The notes: generated from the letters alone by a model not told the origin. Shown: positions 21,539 to 34,940, counted from the stretch's first letter. The stretch is 64,000 bases of DNA from Hamiltosporidium tvaerminnensis (GCA_022605425.2 CM061253.1:416001-480000), one strand, 5' to 3'. Numbers and translations: made by a program.

Positions 21539-23921
21539 TTAAGGGAAATTATACATAAATTCGGAATCTAGGTATGCATTAACTTCATTTGATCTTTCAC
21601 TTCGAATTGGTTTCATTAAGACGAATTCTGTATTCTTAAAGTTTTTTCTACTAATGTTTTGAACAATTTTATAATCAACTGTATCTAAAGCAATAGATAA
21701 ACTTAATAAATTTTTGTATGATTCCAAAAGATGGATGTCATCAGGCGTAATTTCAGCAAGATGTATCGTTATAGAGATTACTGTATCGAATAAATTTAAA
21801 TTCTCGAAAACTTTTTTAAAGGTTATTCTTTCGGTTAAGCCGTAAAAATTTATATCAACAACTTTTAGTTTGTTCATTTTTGGGAAAAATGTATAATCAA
21901 TTTCTGAAAATCGATAGAAAGTTAAAAATATCGAGTTAAGTCTTGAAAAATCATAAATGTCAGATAAAAAATAAAGAAAGTTTTTCAATTGATCATTCAT
22001 ATACGTTGATTCTAAATCCAAATGTTTTAAAAATATCTTTTCTTTCTTATTTTTACTAAAAAAATCAAGAAAGTTGTAATACGACTTTCTCAAAGCTAAT
22101 TTTTTATAATTAAAATGTGTCTTTTCCATTTTAAAATGACAAACACATTTAAACTTTGACAAATAACTTAAAAGTCCAATTCGATACAAAATTTAGAATT
22201 AGAAAGAATTAAAGTCTTTAGATTGAAATTTATAGTAAAATTTCTATCAACCACTTTTTCGTTGTAGAAACACTCGAAATTCTTTATTTCGATAGAAAAT
22301 AATGAAGTTGTTTCTAAAATATATATCAGTAACTCATTAGATACGATTATATTTTCAAAATATATATGCTTTAGAGTTTTAAAATATCTTAAAGCGACAT
22401 AAACTTGGCTATCAAGTTTTTGTGGATATAATGTAACGAGCATATAAATCCTAATTTTTTTAGTATTCGTACATTCGAAACTGGATATATCGTAACCATA
22501 TCTAAGAAAATTGCCGTAGAAATACATATGATATGCATTTATAAATGGAGTTTGGTTTGGAGGATTGCCTGTTAAATATCCACAAATTTTGCAATACATA
22601 GGAAAAAAACAAAAGGTTATTTGGCATACATTTCAATATACCCGGATCACTATTATCATAAATATAGTCTGATGAAACAACCTTATATGATGTATTCAAA
22701 TTCTCAGAACAGAAATCTATTAAAAATCGCAAAGTATTAAAATCGATTTTACGTGTTTTTATTGAAATTTTTAGCATGTTTTTGTAAGACACTAATATCT
22801 CTTTAAATTCCTCCAAGGTGAAATCAAATAAAAACTTCAAAACTTTTAAGTTTTTTAAAAATATATGATTTTCATTTTTAAAAGTGGTTTTGTCGCATTT
22901 TTTATTGAATGAATATAAAATATTTCCGAAGGAAGGTTTGCACCAGAAAAAATTTCAAAAATACCTTTAAGTGTTTCTTCTAATGCAAATGCAAAGTAAA
23001 TAAAATCTATTCGTGTAATTTTAAGTAAAAAAACCCAAATATTACGTAGAAGATATGAGGTCATCAACTTCGATAATTTTTTTGCGTTAAAATCATTTAA
23101 TCGTAAACAAATTTTATTTCTTTGAAGCATTTTGTTTTTTTCCTGATAAAAAACAGAACCTTCAATCTTGAAACATGTTATCTTATTTTCTTTTAAAACA
23201 AGATAGTGCTTGGTCCTGTTTTCTTTAAAATAAACTGATTCCATGAAAAATACCAATAAATCTCTCGATAATGATCGCCTTGTATCATGGATAATATAAT
23301 TATAATAACTTTCATTGAAATAAAAACCAAAAGACAATGTATTCAGACCATATACAAGACTTCTTAGAAATTCTTTAATAAATAGATCTCTCTGCTTAGA
23401 TTTTTTAATATCTAATATAGTAATAATTCTTAAGATTTCCAGAAAAGCCTTAATCGTTATTTGATATAGAAAGAATATTCGATTTCTTCACCAATTCAAG
23501 GAAAAGAAGAAAATTTGAGCTTGAAATATTTTTAATAAACAGTCTAAAAGTTGTTTTTTCTCTATCAAATAAGGATATTAAAAGTGTAAAATTGAGAAGC
23601 ATATTTTTCGTGTATGGCAGTGTTATAATATCTGGATTTTAATATTTTGTTGTTCGAAACTTACGTTCATGAGATAATATGTTGTTTTGAAACAATGTAA
23701 TTTTATTATTCTTATTGAAATATTCTATATTTTCATTAATAAACATGTTTTCAATAGTATGAGCGCTTTCTATTAGATTTGAAATACTGTTCTCTTCGTT
23801 TACAATATAAAAGGATACGCTTGTAAGAGAAGCTATCAGCACATATTAGTAAAAAGATAAAATATAGGGAAAAGGAATTGCAGTAAGCCATTTTTTATGT
23901 GGAATGTATATGGGTTTCATG
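21539..23921 (-). pseudogene. Leucine-rich secreted-type family member, frameshifted
   Basis: Reading the minus strand from the ATG at 23921, a Lys-containing hydrophobic N-terminus (KWLTAIPFPYILSF, then a TAA) leads into overlapping open segments in shifting frames: 23842-23639, about 23635-23480, 23440-22855, 22840-22620, 22599-22168 and 22189-21539. Together they make roughly 750 residues rich in Leu/Ile/Phe/Asn/Lys with irregular LRR-like spacing (for example LKHIYFENIIVSNELLIYIL). Short blocks match the family member at 40102 in the same order, such as FLEILRIITILDIKKSKQRD against the FYTILYFLEYFKVKDDNK region. Such LRR-like proteins with N-terminal signals form expanded families in microsporidia and are often presumed host-facing. 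This copy has at least four frameshifts. Confidence 0.65.
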
Positions 23922-23975
23922 TAATTAATAAGTTAATAACTGAAAAAATATATCAGTTTTTATTTATTAATAAAC

Positions 23976-24712
23976 TATTTATTTAAAAGTATCACATCTT
24001 TTTAAAATGGTGGCAAGTGTTATATTTGTTTTTATGACATTAACGCAGTTCTAGGTTTAACATAAATGACTGCTACCCCAACACTCCATCGGTAACCCCT
24101 GCGATACCTACGTCCCAAAGCCATTCATCTACCAGGTGTGTAGAACCTAATTAATAGGCGAGGAAGTTGCCTGGAGTCCGTTAATATTCGTTGCATGGAG
24201 TTTGATCGAAGACCGAAGCCTCCTCTAAGCTCCCCCAAGAATATGCAGCATTCCCACTTACTCTACACTTCCTGAACCCAATAAACTTCTACCTAAGATA
24301 TATTTCAGAGATTTACACGTGGTCCACCTAGACAATGCAATGTCATACCAACAAGTATAACCTGCTACTTAGCTCTCCCAGCTTTTAATGGGTTTTTTGT
24401 TTTATATTTCTTAGGCGCTAATTCTTCTAACTCGAGTGAGCAAGGCTAGGTTTCCATGCTTTTACATGGCAATTACCTACATGTTGAGCTGCGGTCTGCA
24501 ATCTGGTTACATAAAAAACTACAAATAATTTTGTAGAAAAAGTTTCGCCATTTCGTAGACCTCTCCCCCTCATAAAAACTCCCATGGAACAACCAAAGAT
24601 GTAATGTGGTTTTATTCCCACCAAAAATCCAAACAATGATCTCACACCAGTTTCACACACTCATTGCCAAGCAGAAAGTTTTTTATGTGGTTATCCTCCC
24701 TCCAACATCATT
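23976..24712 (+). repeat. Dispersed repeat X, full-length young copy
   Basis: It starts at TATTTAAAAGTATCACATCT and ends near TTTTTTATGTGGTTATCCTC. The first roughly 160 bp are nearly identical to 63838-64000 (I see about two mismatches), whereas 9660-10340 is an old copy. It is more GC-rich than its surroundings. Reading frames through it are short and not conserved between copies, so I treat it as non-coding: a solo LTR, SINE or similar element. No terminal inverted repeat is obvious. Confidence 0.7.
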
Positions 24713-24869
24713 TAAGTAGACATAATTATTTTATTATATAATTTTAAACAAATTTCTCTATTATATCTTGATTACAGAGAATAAAAGAAATAATCACTAA
24801 CCGCTCTCAAATCCCAATTAAATATAATTATAGGTTAATAGTTCTTTATTAATATTTTTTCCTATTATT

Positions 24870-26290
24870 TTACACTTCAAAGTCTTCCTCTTAATTCGAC
24901 ACACTATTCAAGTTTATTAATGGTTCCTCCGCATGTTTATCCCATCTAAAATATTAAAGAATAAAATTTGTATTTAGTCGTTAGACACTATATTCCGCTT
25001 ATTTATTTGCTATAAAGTAATTATGGCTGATTATGCGACTCGGCTCTATAATAACACTAGATGACGCACCTATAGCTCTCTTAAGATTTTAGTTCCGACT
25101 TAAGTTTTCTTCGTCGATCAAAAGAAATTGACCGATCGTCGTCATATACACTACCAATTGGATGTATTCCTCTACATCCATAAGATGTTTGCAGTCTTTT
25201 GAGAAAAGTCTTATGGTATTTCGTTGCAATATGGTCCTAATTCATCGCTCACAGAAGTATCTTCGAACTAATTTATAGTTAAGACTCAACTCATTTCTAA
25301 TAGTTCATAATTATTAAGCTTCTCTGTTTTAACTATTTGAAGTGGATCTTAGAAAGTAAAACATTTTTAAATGAGGGTTATCATATTCGATCGTCTGTCC
25401 AAAAATAATATACCAGGCTTATTATTCCAAATTTAAGCATCAGTTGATATCCTATTGTCTATACCTGCCTTTGCCTTCTGGTTATTATGAATTTTTTGAA
25501 CTGGGTAATTCCTAATGTGTTTGAAGATTTATATTTATATCATTTTATTAGGAGCAAATGTATGTATCGTGTCTCTTCTGTATTTTGTTTAGGTATAGTC
25601 ATGACCAACTATTTTTTCTCATCTCGTTGCTTAACTTTCTACTGTTACCCAAATTGATTACAGTGTTTAACATACTTTTTGCCCTCCGGAATATATTTTA
25701 GCTTAGATATAGCAGCAAAACAGTTTCTTATATTCCATTTCCTCGCCATTAGAGGATCAATAACACTTACAAGCTCGTTTTCTTTGACGTATATAAATTT
25801 TTGTAAGGTTTTCGTTTTTTTAATTTAATGTAGAATTTTGCAAGTTGAGAAGCTACGGAATTATTTTATCTACTTATAAATTAAATCAAAGAAGTTTCTA
25901 AAAAACAATATGGGAATTTTTTGTATTATCAGCTTAAGGATTTATGGCTTCAGAATTATATTTCTTAACCTTTTTTTACCGGATAATTCTATACCGGCAG
26001 AATCATATTGTAACTTCGACTCGAATTGTAAGGCCACTTCTAAGTTCCAAATAAAAAAGGTAAACTCTCTTTCTCACTAGTCCGAAGTGTATAATTTTTT
26101 TTGCCAACATCGCACACACTACATCATTCAAGTTAAGAGTGCACAACCTGTTCAAGTCAAAGCGGTCTATATGATAAATAATTAACGATATTGATTTGTT
26201 AATTTGCAAAAATAACATTGTTTTTGATGCTATCTCTAACGACAAAGCCTTTCAACCCTTTCTATTTGCTTCTGTGGTGCCTATTATAAT
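24870..26290 (-). mobile_element. RLE-type LINE, copy F: old 3' relic on the minus strand
   Basis: The minus strand matches the LINE C-terminal half in order. The frame 26245-26003 reads LIIYHIDRFDLNRLCTLNL, then FGLVRKRVYLFYLELRSGL, equivalent to the YHIGVLRLEPADFSNLDD and ERLYLPRAELGRGL regions. The end near 24900-24930 corresponds to the GGAGGAACC...AATAACATAAATAAAGA region. There are many stops and indels, so it is considerably older than copies A-D. Confidence 0.7.
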
Positions 26291-26512
26291 GATTAACAGG
26301 AAAATCACCTTTTATATCTTTTTTATACTCATCTATTTAAAAAATCAACATCTAAAAAAATGGGAGTAAAATTACGCCACGGTTTTTTTGTCTTCGATCT
26401 CCCAGTTTTAATTCTAAAAATAATAACAGTTAAAAACCATTATTCGTCAGCTCTTGTAAAAATAGCAACAATAAAATATATAAAAAAAAAATATATCAAC
26501 TCAATAGAAGTT
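26291..26512. other. AT-rich spacer
   Basis: No gene or repeat recognised between the LINE relic and the possible membrane-protein relic. Confidence 0.35.
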
Positions 26513-27086
26513 TTAATTTTTTACCAAAATATTTAAAAAAATGCGCAACATAAAAATATTCACCAGTATAAAAAAAATGGAAAGACCAAACACTAGATAA
26601 TTGAAATCTTTACTTCCTCTCATATATTTGTAAAATATAAATAGAATTATCATATAGTAAAGGGATAAAACAATTGTAAAAATGTCATTATTATTTGACA
26701 TTACTGATAAAGATATGAAAAGTGTATTTTCAATCAAAAGCATGAAAATATATGTAAATTCTAGCTTTAAAAACGCAAATGTTGTTTCGATGACTATTTG
26801 ATGATTCAAAATTCAAAATTCGAAAACTATTATCATTATCAAATTCTGGTATGATCGATAGCTGAATTAGTGTTCGTTCGGCTAGAGAATAGGTAGTAAC
26901 AACAATATTGTTATTTATACGATTTTGGTCAAGTTTGCTAATACTCTGTTCACTTGTTGATTGAAAAGCATTTGCTCTTGTTCCATTCCTATAGCTTTCA
27001 TTTTTAGATATACTACTTAAAATCAGACACCTATTCATACCCAACGATTTATTTGTTACTATATATATTACTGTCAAAAAAATCAA
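26513..27086 (-). pseudogene. Possible membrane protein relic in two overlapping frames
   Basis: One frame (27086-26730) starts without an ATG, has a hydrophobic lead (LIFLTVIYIVTNKSLG) and a polar Asn/Ser-rich body. A second frame (26809-26513) overlaps its end and encodes about 98 residues with three to four strongly hydrophobic segments (for example FTIVLSLYYMIILFIFYKY). A single-base shift would join them into a signal-bearing, C-terminally multi-spanning protein. I do not recognise the family. It could equally be two chance frames; the clustering of hydrophobic helices is the only support. Confidence 0.3.
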
Positions 27087-27089
27087 TTT

Positions 27090-30059
27090 TAATTTATTTA
27101 ATGTTATCTCGATTTCCTTTTTTTATCGCATATCATTATTAATTAAAAAAGAGAAAGTTTTTTGTATCATAGCTTCAAAATTTCTTTTAAAAAGCTTTCT
27201 CTATAATGATTTGAGTTTATAACTGCAAATGAGGACTTTCTTTGGACAGTAAAACAAATTTTCCTGAGATAGCAATCTTCTTATTAAAAGATTAACTTAA
27301 TAAATAAATTTTATACAAGTTTAGGTGTTTTTCGTTTCCCAGTAAATGCCCTCTTTATCTTTCGTTCGGAAAGTTTGCGCTAGGCTGACAACCTAATCAT
27401 TCAAAGGTAATTTGTCTTTAGAGCGCCTATAACACGTCGAAGTTATGATTCATCGTTGAATTGTGTTTAATCCGTAGAGCAGAACGACTTATTAAAAAAA
27501 TTTGGCTATTTCGTTATGTTTTGGATTGCTTTATTTAGCATAAAAATCTTTTTATCAGTTTTTTTTTACTATAGATAGTTTTTATATGTTTTGCTTTTGT
27601 TTGGTTTTTTCATCTCAGAAACAAATATTGTAAAAATAGTGTTCTTTTTTAAAGAGCGCGTTCTATTCACCAAATTACTCGTAAAATGTTTACTATTATG
27701 TTCCGAAGACCCTAATGGCAAAACAAGAAGTATATAAAAAGGCCTGGTGTCATGCAAGAAGATGCCTTCTTGAAACCTAGATAATTTGAAAGTAAAATAT
27801 ATCAGGAAAGTTTTGAGTATTTATCTTGCAAAGATCTCCCCGGGAATGCCTAAGAAGTAAAACCTATCGCTTCGAAGAAAAAATATTTACAAAAACCAAG
27901 GAAGGCATAATTTAAGATGAGCAGTTTAGGTGATCTTCAATTGCTCTTATTTAAAAGAAAGACGATAGAAATCTTTAAGAAAAAAAAAATGAGAAATATG
28001 AGAGTAGAGAGTGATACATAAAAGATAAACTATGTTTGTGTTATGTTATGCTAAAGTTGCGTTTTTCGCCTGTTATCTAGGTATGAAACATCGAGCTTCG
28101 TGTCAAACGTAACGAAGTTTTAATCAGCAGTAAAACGAAAAATACAACTTGTGTACATATGATTAGTGTTTGGTTTCATTTGTTCGGGTATTAATCAGGC
28201 CATTTCATTCATTTGATCGGTCTTCGGATATCATTTATCTGTTATACAAAGAAAATTTCCGAATATTGCAAAATTATATTTCAAAAATGCTGCGATTCTT
28301 CCTGTATACTTTATGAAATTCTACAAGTACTATGTTTGGAAAGACCCTTTGGGTCTAAACTTAGTATTATAAGCAGCTATCTGATACCCGACTTTAGACT
28401 AAAGCAAATTTCCGAGCATTTAGCCTATATATTTCAAACTTGTATAAGCCGAAGTGAGAAATTGTGACGAAAGTTGTAAGTAACAGAGTGAAATACCAGG
28501 GTTCTATCAGATACTCAGTTGGGTGCAGTGAGAAGAAAAGTAAAACGTCATAATTGCATTTCTTTAATACAGAAAACGAGAACATCCTTAGACAATATAG
28601 GACTATAGAAAAACTGATTAGAATCAGTACTTTATAGTTATCTAACAGAATGCATCGAAAGATTTATTTCCTGAGTAGATATAATTTTTGGTAAAAAGAA
28701 TGAACTGGAAAATTAAATTAGAAAAGTAAAAAATTATAAAAGAACATATTAAAGAAAATAGTGCTTTACTATATGTATTTACCTCATTTTTTTGTGTTTT
28801 ATATGTATTTATTAAGCTAAAAGCCCACCGATAAATACAAAAAGGTGACAATAAAAACAGATCACGAATTCACTCATTATTTATATCGAATTTATTATTG
28901 ATTTTGAGATCCTAGCAAAAGTTAAATAAAAATCAAAAAAAAAGACTGAGAAGAGTAAAAGACTAAGAAAAACATGGGATTGGAAACATACAGAGAGTAT
29001 TAAGCCCCAAACGATCCATTCTCATAAAATAAAGCACCTCTTCTTGAATAATAACTGCTTGAAACTACCCTGTAGTAATAAAATATATCATTGGTACCCA
29101 GCAAGCAGTTCATTTAAAAATAAAATATCAAACCGTTTAAGGATTAGAGAAATCTTATAAGATTGAATTAAATCAAGAAATATATTCTAAGCAATCAAGA
29201 ACCAGGAAACCTTTTCTATAACGCATCGTATATCTGTACTATGGCTTCGACCAGGCGAATTTTTGAATTTGAAAGAATCAAAGTGCCTTGCTAATTAAGA
29301 AAAAAATACATCAATCATAACTATGTAAAGAACTTCTAAATGTCCAGCTGAAAATATTGAAGACTTTAAGTCAGTATAGAGTTCAAAGTAAAAATATAAT
29401 CAAAGCTACTTTCCGATAATCAAAGATAGAAAGAAACATCATAAAAAAAGCAGAAATTCTACGTGGTAGAGAAATAACAAACATGATATTGTACTTATAT
29501 AAAACTTCTTAAAGGTGAAATAATATTTTAAATGAAAATTCGAGAAATGAGATGAAGAAGCTTAGTCACTTAACTTATTAAAGAAATAACAATATAAAAC
29601 CAATATGAAAATGACATTATCTATGAAAAAAAGGGCTAGGTTAGGTAAATTACTCCCTAATATGGTCAAGAAATCTTTCTAAAGACCACGTGAGAAGAGT
29701 ATTCTATATATTTTAAGTATATATGTATTATGGTCAGCTTATATATATGTAACATCGTAGTCAGTCATTAAACATTACGCTTTTAGCAACAAAACGATAA
29801 AAAGGATGAGATTGTTATAACGTCTCGCCCGCTATCAAAATTAAAACAATCTTTGATAGATACTACTTCTATTTTCGAAATATCCATTTGCAACGGGTAA
29901 CTAAGAATTGTTTAGAAATATTTTTTCTCAAAAAAAGTAGTATTGTTTTTAGAATTATTATATTCCTTACCCTTTTCTATCATTGATAAGTTAAATATGA
30001 TATAATTTTATAGTTATTAAAAATTATTGATTAGTTATTATGTAGTAGAATTTCATTTT
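27090..30059. other. AT-rich stretch, no recognised gene
   Basis: Open frames here (for example 27569-27757, 28213-28467, 28642-28851) are short and lack motifs. The base composition is slightly more balanced than in the 13-16 kb gap, suggesting old unrecognised element sequence, but I cannot assign any. Confidence 0.35.
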
Positions 30060-30770
30060 TAAGAAAATTCGACGGCATAAGGAATGGTTAGATATCTCGA
30101 GCATCTATGTATTTGCATATAGATTAAGCTTGTAAAAAAATAGGTCTAAATCCGTTGAATGACTCTTTGAAAATGAGTTAGAGATAGAAAAGAGAAATAC
30201 AGATAAAACAGATATCGATTGTTGCAATAAAGGGTTTAGAAATTTATTTTTGATCAGAGCAAAAATTGATGATCCACATGGAGTGAAATAAGAACTAGAG
30301 AAATATTTTAAATGATTTAACAGAGAAACGAACAAATTTGACGCTTCAAAAACAGATTAGATTACATAATAAATATAAGGTTATGGTAATCCTCTATTCA
30401 ATAACATAAATGGTGTATTTTAAAAATACAAAAAGAAGTAGCGTGAAGACTAAAAATTTTAGGAATTATGAAGCATATATTATGTCGAAAGCTTATAAGG
30501 AGAGAATGAAACTATTTTCTTTGATAGATAAAGAGAATAGCAGTCAGAAGACAATTCCGAAGAGAGCTATTAAAGTGAGCCATAAAGTTGTATTTTTAAA
30601 TCTTAGATTCTTTAACTATCAAAAAACTTCTTAAGGCAAGCGAATAACAAAAAATATGTGTTAAACAAGCAAATACAGAAAAATATTTTATTTTTTATTT
30701 TAGATGTCATAACATCTTTGGAGGAACAAGCCTATTTAAAGAATCTTTACAATTTGAAGAAAAGTAGAGG
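30060..30770 (+). mobile_element. RLE-type LINE, copy H: very old 3' relic
   Basis: Its parallel with the relic at 10430 and with the LINE C-terminus is visible at GGCATAAGGAATGGTTAGAT, at GAAGCATATATTATGTCGAA followed by AACTATTTTCTTTGATAGA, and at ATTCCGAAGAGAGCT. It forms the left end of the right-hand segmental duplication, so this insertion predates the duplication. Confidence 0.6.
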
Positions 30771-32035
30771 GTGTTAAAAATGATCAAAAAAATTGTAAAA
30801 AAAATAGAATATTTGTTAACTAAAAATAAATATAAACATAATTTATTATTTGTTTCATGTCTTGTGAAAATTTGATCAAGAATATGGGTGCAATGATATC
30901 CAAGCTTTGCAAATATTCATAAGTTTTGAAATAATCCGAAGTTAACTGACATATTTTATTTATCCTTTCAAATGAATATTGTACAAAGTGACAAATATAG
31001 TATGCCACGTAGAAAAATAGCATAATAAAGCCTAATCAACAAAGGTTTAAAATAAATTCGGCAAGAAAAGGTGGTTTCAGAAAGTTTGTTAAGTGCCATG
31101 CTTTGATACAAAGAGATTCTTGGTTTGTCTTAAATTAAAGCTCTAAAAATCTATTTTAATCTTAGAAATAACATGAAAGAAACTCTGTAAAAAAAGATAG
31201 GATCGTTGATCTATCCTCAAAACATCGGTAGAATAGTGAGAAATTCAGGCGATGCTTGAAAAGAAATAAGAAGAGCAAATATGAAAAAAATTGGTCCAAA
31301 TAAATGAATAAAAGCACGTTTATGTGATTAACTAGGTATTAACTATACCTTAAACACCGTAAATATTGTTTAAAAACCATCTAATCGGATAGTATCTAGG
31401 TATCCCAAAAAGAATTATAACTAAAAGTGCACAGGAAAAGTAAAGAATTAATTTAGTATTACTCCCATACATGAACCTACTGTAAATTGTAAATCTTTTA
31501 AAATTAAACGATGGTAGCAAAGACATATATCAAGCTTTTCTTAGACATAAGAATACATGCTTGTAAGACATAGAAATTCGCCAGACGTAACGAAGCGACG
31601 ATGGATGTATGGTAAACCATCTTTAATTATATGTAAGAATTAGCAATAACCTATTAAGATGACTTAGAACTTGCGGGAATATCGGTTCAAAAAATACATA
31701 GAAATTTCAAATTTGTAAACGAGGTCGAAAAAACCAGATATCAGATGCGCTATATTTAAAAACGTCGGAAATTCGAGTATTAAAAATAACTTAAAATGTT
31801 ATTTCGACCGTTGACGACTTTATTTTCGTAAAAAAATTACTTGCATAAGGAAATATAAAAATCACATTATCCTTTGTAATAAACAAATATTACAGTCTAT
31901 TGATCACAAAAAGTAGAATTTGTAGAAAACAAGGTTTAATCTCTAAGTCAGCTCTAAGCCATTGAGCAAATAAGTTGGTAAGTAACAACACGTTTAGATT
32001 AAAAAAAAATTAATTTTAAAACAATATATACTTTT

Positions 32036-32338
32036 TTAATTATACAAGAGAAAAACAGGATAGGAGTTAATCAGATCTAAGGAAATGGTTAGAGTCACGG
32101 GGTTCTGGAGTCGTTTTTTGCCTTTTTCAATATTTGATATAAGCCTCGGAACATCTATTTCTTGCTTTAGTTTGTTTAACCGCGAACTATTTAGGTTATT
32201 TTCTGAGTCATTGTTGTTATAATTTAAATCCAATTTGTTTTGTGTACGTGTAGATTTACCATAAAACGTAAGAAGGCAATATACGTCCATCGAAATTGCA
32301 AAACCTATGTAATAGAACAAAGCAAGAATAGAATTCAT
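32036..32338 (-). CDS. Small membrane or secreted protein, unknown family
   Basis: A 100-residue frame opens with ATG at 32338. Residues about 3-24 form one hydrophobic segment (ILALFYYIGFAISMDVYCLL), followed by a basic and Asn-rich region (residues 27-58) and a more conserved block DVPRLISNIEKGKKR (about residues 62-76). The paralogue at 12763-12509 keeps both the hydrophobic segment and this block although its frame is broken, which indicates that both parts were once under selection. No motif I know is present. A signal anchor or cleaved signal peptide is likely; no CCC motif is seen upstream. It may itself be a recent relic. Confidence 0.5.
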   Translation of the reverse strand: MNSILALFYYIGFAISMDVYCLLTFYGKSTRTQNKLDLNYNNNDSENNLNSSRLNKLKQEIDVPRLISNIEKGKKRLQNPVTLTISLDLINSYPVFLLYN

Positions 32339-33111
32339 AGTTACAAAATTAAAAATAATATTTGTTTCAATTTAAATTTGAAATTAAAAATATTTTTGAG
32401 GATTTCTAAATTTTCTTCCAACATTAAAAATTCATATATCTTTATTTTTATTTTATTAAATAATTTAAAACGAATTAAATATATGTCGCCATGCATATTT
32501 TTTAATAGCTCGCTTCTTTCTTATGTAAGAAACACAATCTAAAATGAATCATAATTTTTCAAAAAAAAACAGGTTTTCCAAAATTATTTTTCTTTGGATT
32601 GGTTAAGTTTTCAGCCCAACGCAACCATGTAATGTTTAAGCAAATAAATTTTAAACTAAAATCAATTTACATATTCTCTTAAAAAACCAATTTTTGACTT
32701 TTTATAGTTTTTGAAATAAACTATAACGTTATTCGAAAAGATTTTACACATCTAAATTTCTCTAAATCTACATTGTAGCAGAATGAATGTATATGTGGAA
32801 CAGGAGGATTTCAATATAAAATGAACTTATTTGGTTGGTTTGCCAACAAATCACGTAAACTCTTACAATAAACCTCCACCCATTACCGATCGATTACTTA
32901 ATATTTTATTTAGAGATTATTTTTTATAATTTGTACTTGATAAAAAAAAATATTGTATTTCTTTCTACATAAATAAAAAAAGTAAATTTGAACGACATAT
33001 ATTCAAAAGATATTAATTGATAAAATTCGATACTAACTTAGAATATAATATAGCAAATTAGGTTTGTCGTAAATTATTTTTATAATAAAGTAATTTGAGA
33101 TATACATTTAT

Positions 33112-34940
33112 ACAATAAAATTCTGGGTTAACAAATTTTGTCTTTTAAATAATTATTTTTACTATTTCAACATCTTCCATCTTTTCCTCTAAATACGAGT
33201 TTTCATTTGCATTAATTGTATTTCTCTGCTGTGGTTTTGCTATCTAAAATAAGAGGTAAAAGACTTTTTCTAATTTCCGTTTTAACACCATCTTCCTCGT
33301 TGTCTACTCGCTTTAAAGGATGTGTTGGTTTTTTATGCATCATAGCTCCTTAAATAACACGTAATGATGCCTTTTCCTAGCTTCTTTGGCATTTGGTCCG
33401 TATTCAAGTCCTCATCGTCGACCAAAAGAAATTTTTTCGACCGTCTTTTTGAGTAGTATAGATTGTATACCTGCCTCTACATTCATGGGTATTTGTAGTC
33501 TTTTAACAACATCTTATGGTATTTGTTCCAATACCGTTCCAAGTCATCACAAAAGGAATTATCTCTATACTACATTTATGAACGACGGCAAACTTATTTG
33601 CTAATAGTTCGTACTTCTAAAGTTTCTCCTTTTCAACTATTTGAAAAGGTTTTAGTATGGGATTCCTGCTTTAATGAGGGTTATCTTATTCTTCCTCTTA
33701 TCAATAATAAATATGTCGGGTCTGTTATTCCGATTTTCAACATCTATTTTTATTCTAGTGTTCACTTTTACCTCTGCATGCTCATTATCAAAAAATTTTT
33801 CACACCGAGGGACTCATAATTTGTTTTAAAGACTTGAATTAATATTTATTTAGTAGGAGTAAGTATTTGCATTGTGCAACTTCATTATGTGGTCTAGTAT
33901 AGTCACTCCAAGTATTTTCTCACATCTTGTTGCTAAGTAGTCTACCGTTAGACAGATTTAGTTGCTGCGTGTGAAATACCTTCGGCACTCCGGCAATCTA
34001 CTTCTATCCTATATAGAACAGAACACTGCTTCATCTGGTTGCCTTACACTTCCTTTCTTTAACCCTCTTGAAGAGTCATTTACACTTACCAGCTCGTTAT
34101 TACTAGCTTTATAACATCGAATGTAGTTTTCGGTTTTCGATTTCGTTATATAGGTTAGCTAGTTGAATTCTTCCAAATTCTTCTTTGTGACTTCTTCTTC
34201 CAACTCGTATTTAATTTTTAAAAAGTTTTTTTTAGTGAAAAGTGGGTTTTAATATTATTTTCAACCTTTAGGATCGCTGCTCTTCTGCTCTTCTGGTCGA
34301 TGTATTTTTATGTTTTTCAAGACAATCCAAGTGTTGCAAAAGCATATTCGCTTTAAAAGTCTACACTATATAAACTTCTTCATAGTTCTTTATGAGGAAG
34401 GTATAGACGTTATTTCATCCTAGGCGTAGATGTATTTACTCTGTACTGGCAGTGCACGCACTGCATAATCTAACTTAAAGAAGTCAGTTGTTCAAGGCAA
34501 GGTACTTCTATTTGGCAGTGGGTGGACGATATCGGATGTTGATATTTTGCAGAAAATAATTTTTTAGCATTCAATTTTGTTGCGAAAAAGTTTTTCTACT
34601 CGTGCTTTATGTTTTATTGTACTTCCTCGTACGACATACTTCTTAAGATTCCTCTGCTATATTCTTTTGTTCTTGAGTATTTTTAAACACCTTTTCATTG
34701 AAAAGGAGTGGCTGTATCTTCACAATACGGGTTTTTTGTAGCCGATTTCTCTTTGTTTATTTCTAATCGTATATTGTTCATTCACCTCTTCCGTCATTTC
34801 CTATAATGCTTGTTCATCTTTTTCAGGAAGCAGAGATCATCAAATAATAATATTATTGGCCGCACGGGATTCTGCATCTGTCTTTATTGTCAGCTTTGGG
34901 TTTTTTTCATTAAGCTTTCGGCTCCATAGATCAATACACA
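33112..34940 (-). mobile_element. RLE-type LINE, copy E: 5'-truncated, minus strand
   Basis: The minus strand begins (near 34940) inside the RT around the LSRKLNEK block and runs to the 3' tail, where GTTAACCCAGAATTTTATT appears in reverse complement at 33117-33135. The RT motif-C region reads LLFDDLCF-like in a shifted frame near 34830. At about 34270 the junction ATCCTAAAGG keeps the frame (AAILKVENN), unlike copies B and C. Multiple stops and indels; non-functional. Confidence 0.8.

Larger units (their letters stand above)
30060..33110 (+). repeat. Ancient segmental duplication, right copy
   Basis: Collinear with 10430-13430 (see that entry). The right boundary coincides with the 3' end of LINE copy E at about 33112, so that insertion may have truncated the visible homology. 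Confidence 0.7.

Noticed and set aside
33386-33604. Plus-strand frame that seems conserved with 8669-8962, 20787-21107 and 54618-54878
   Set aside because: All are antisense to the C-terminal end of the RLE-LINE ORF.
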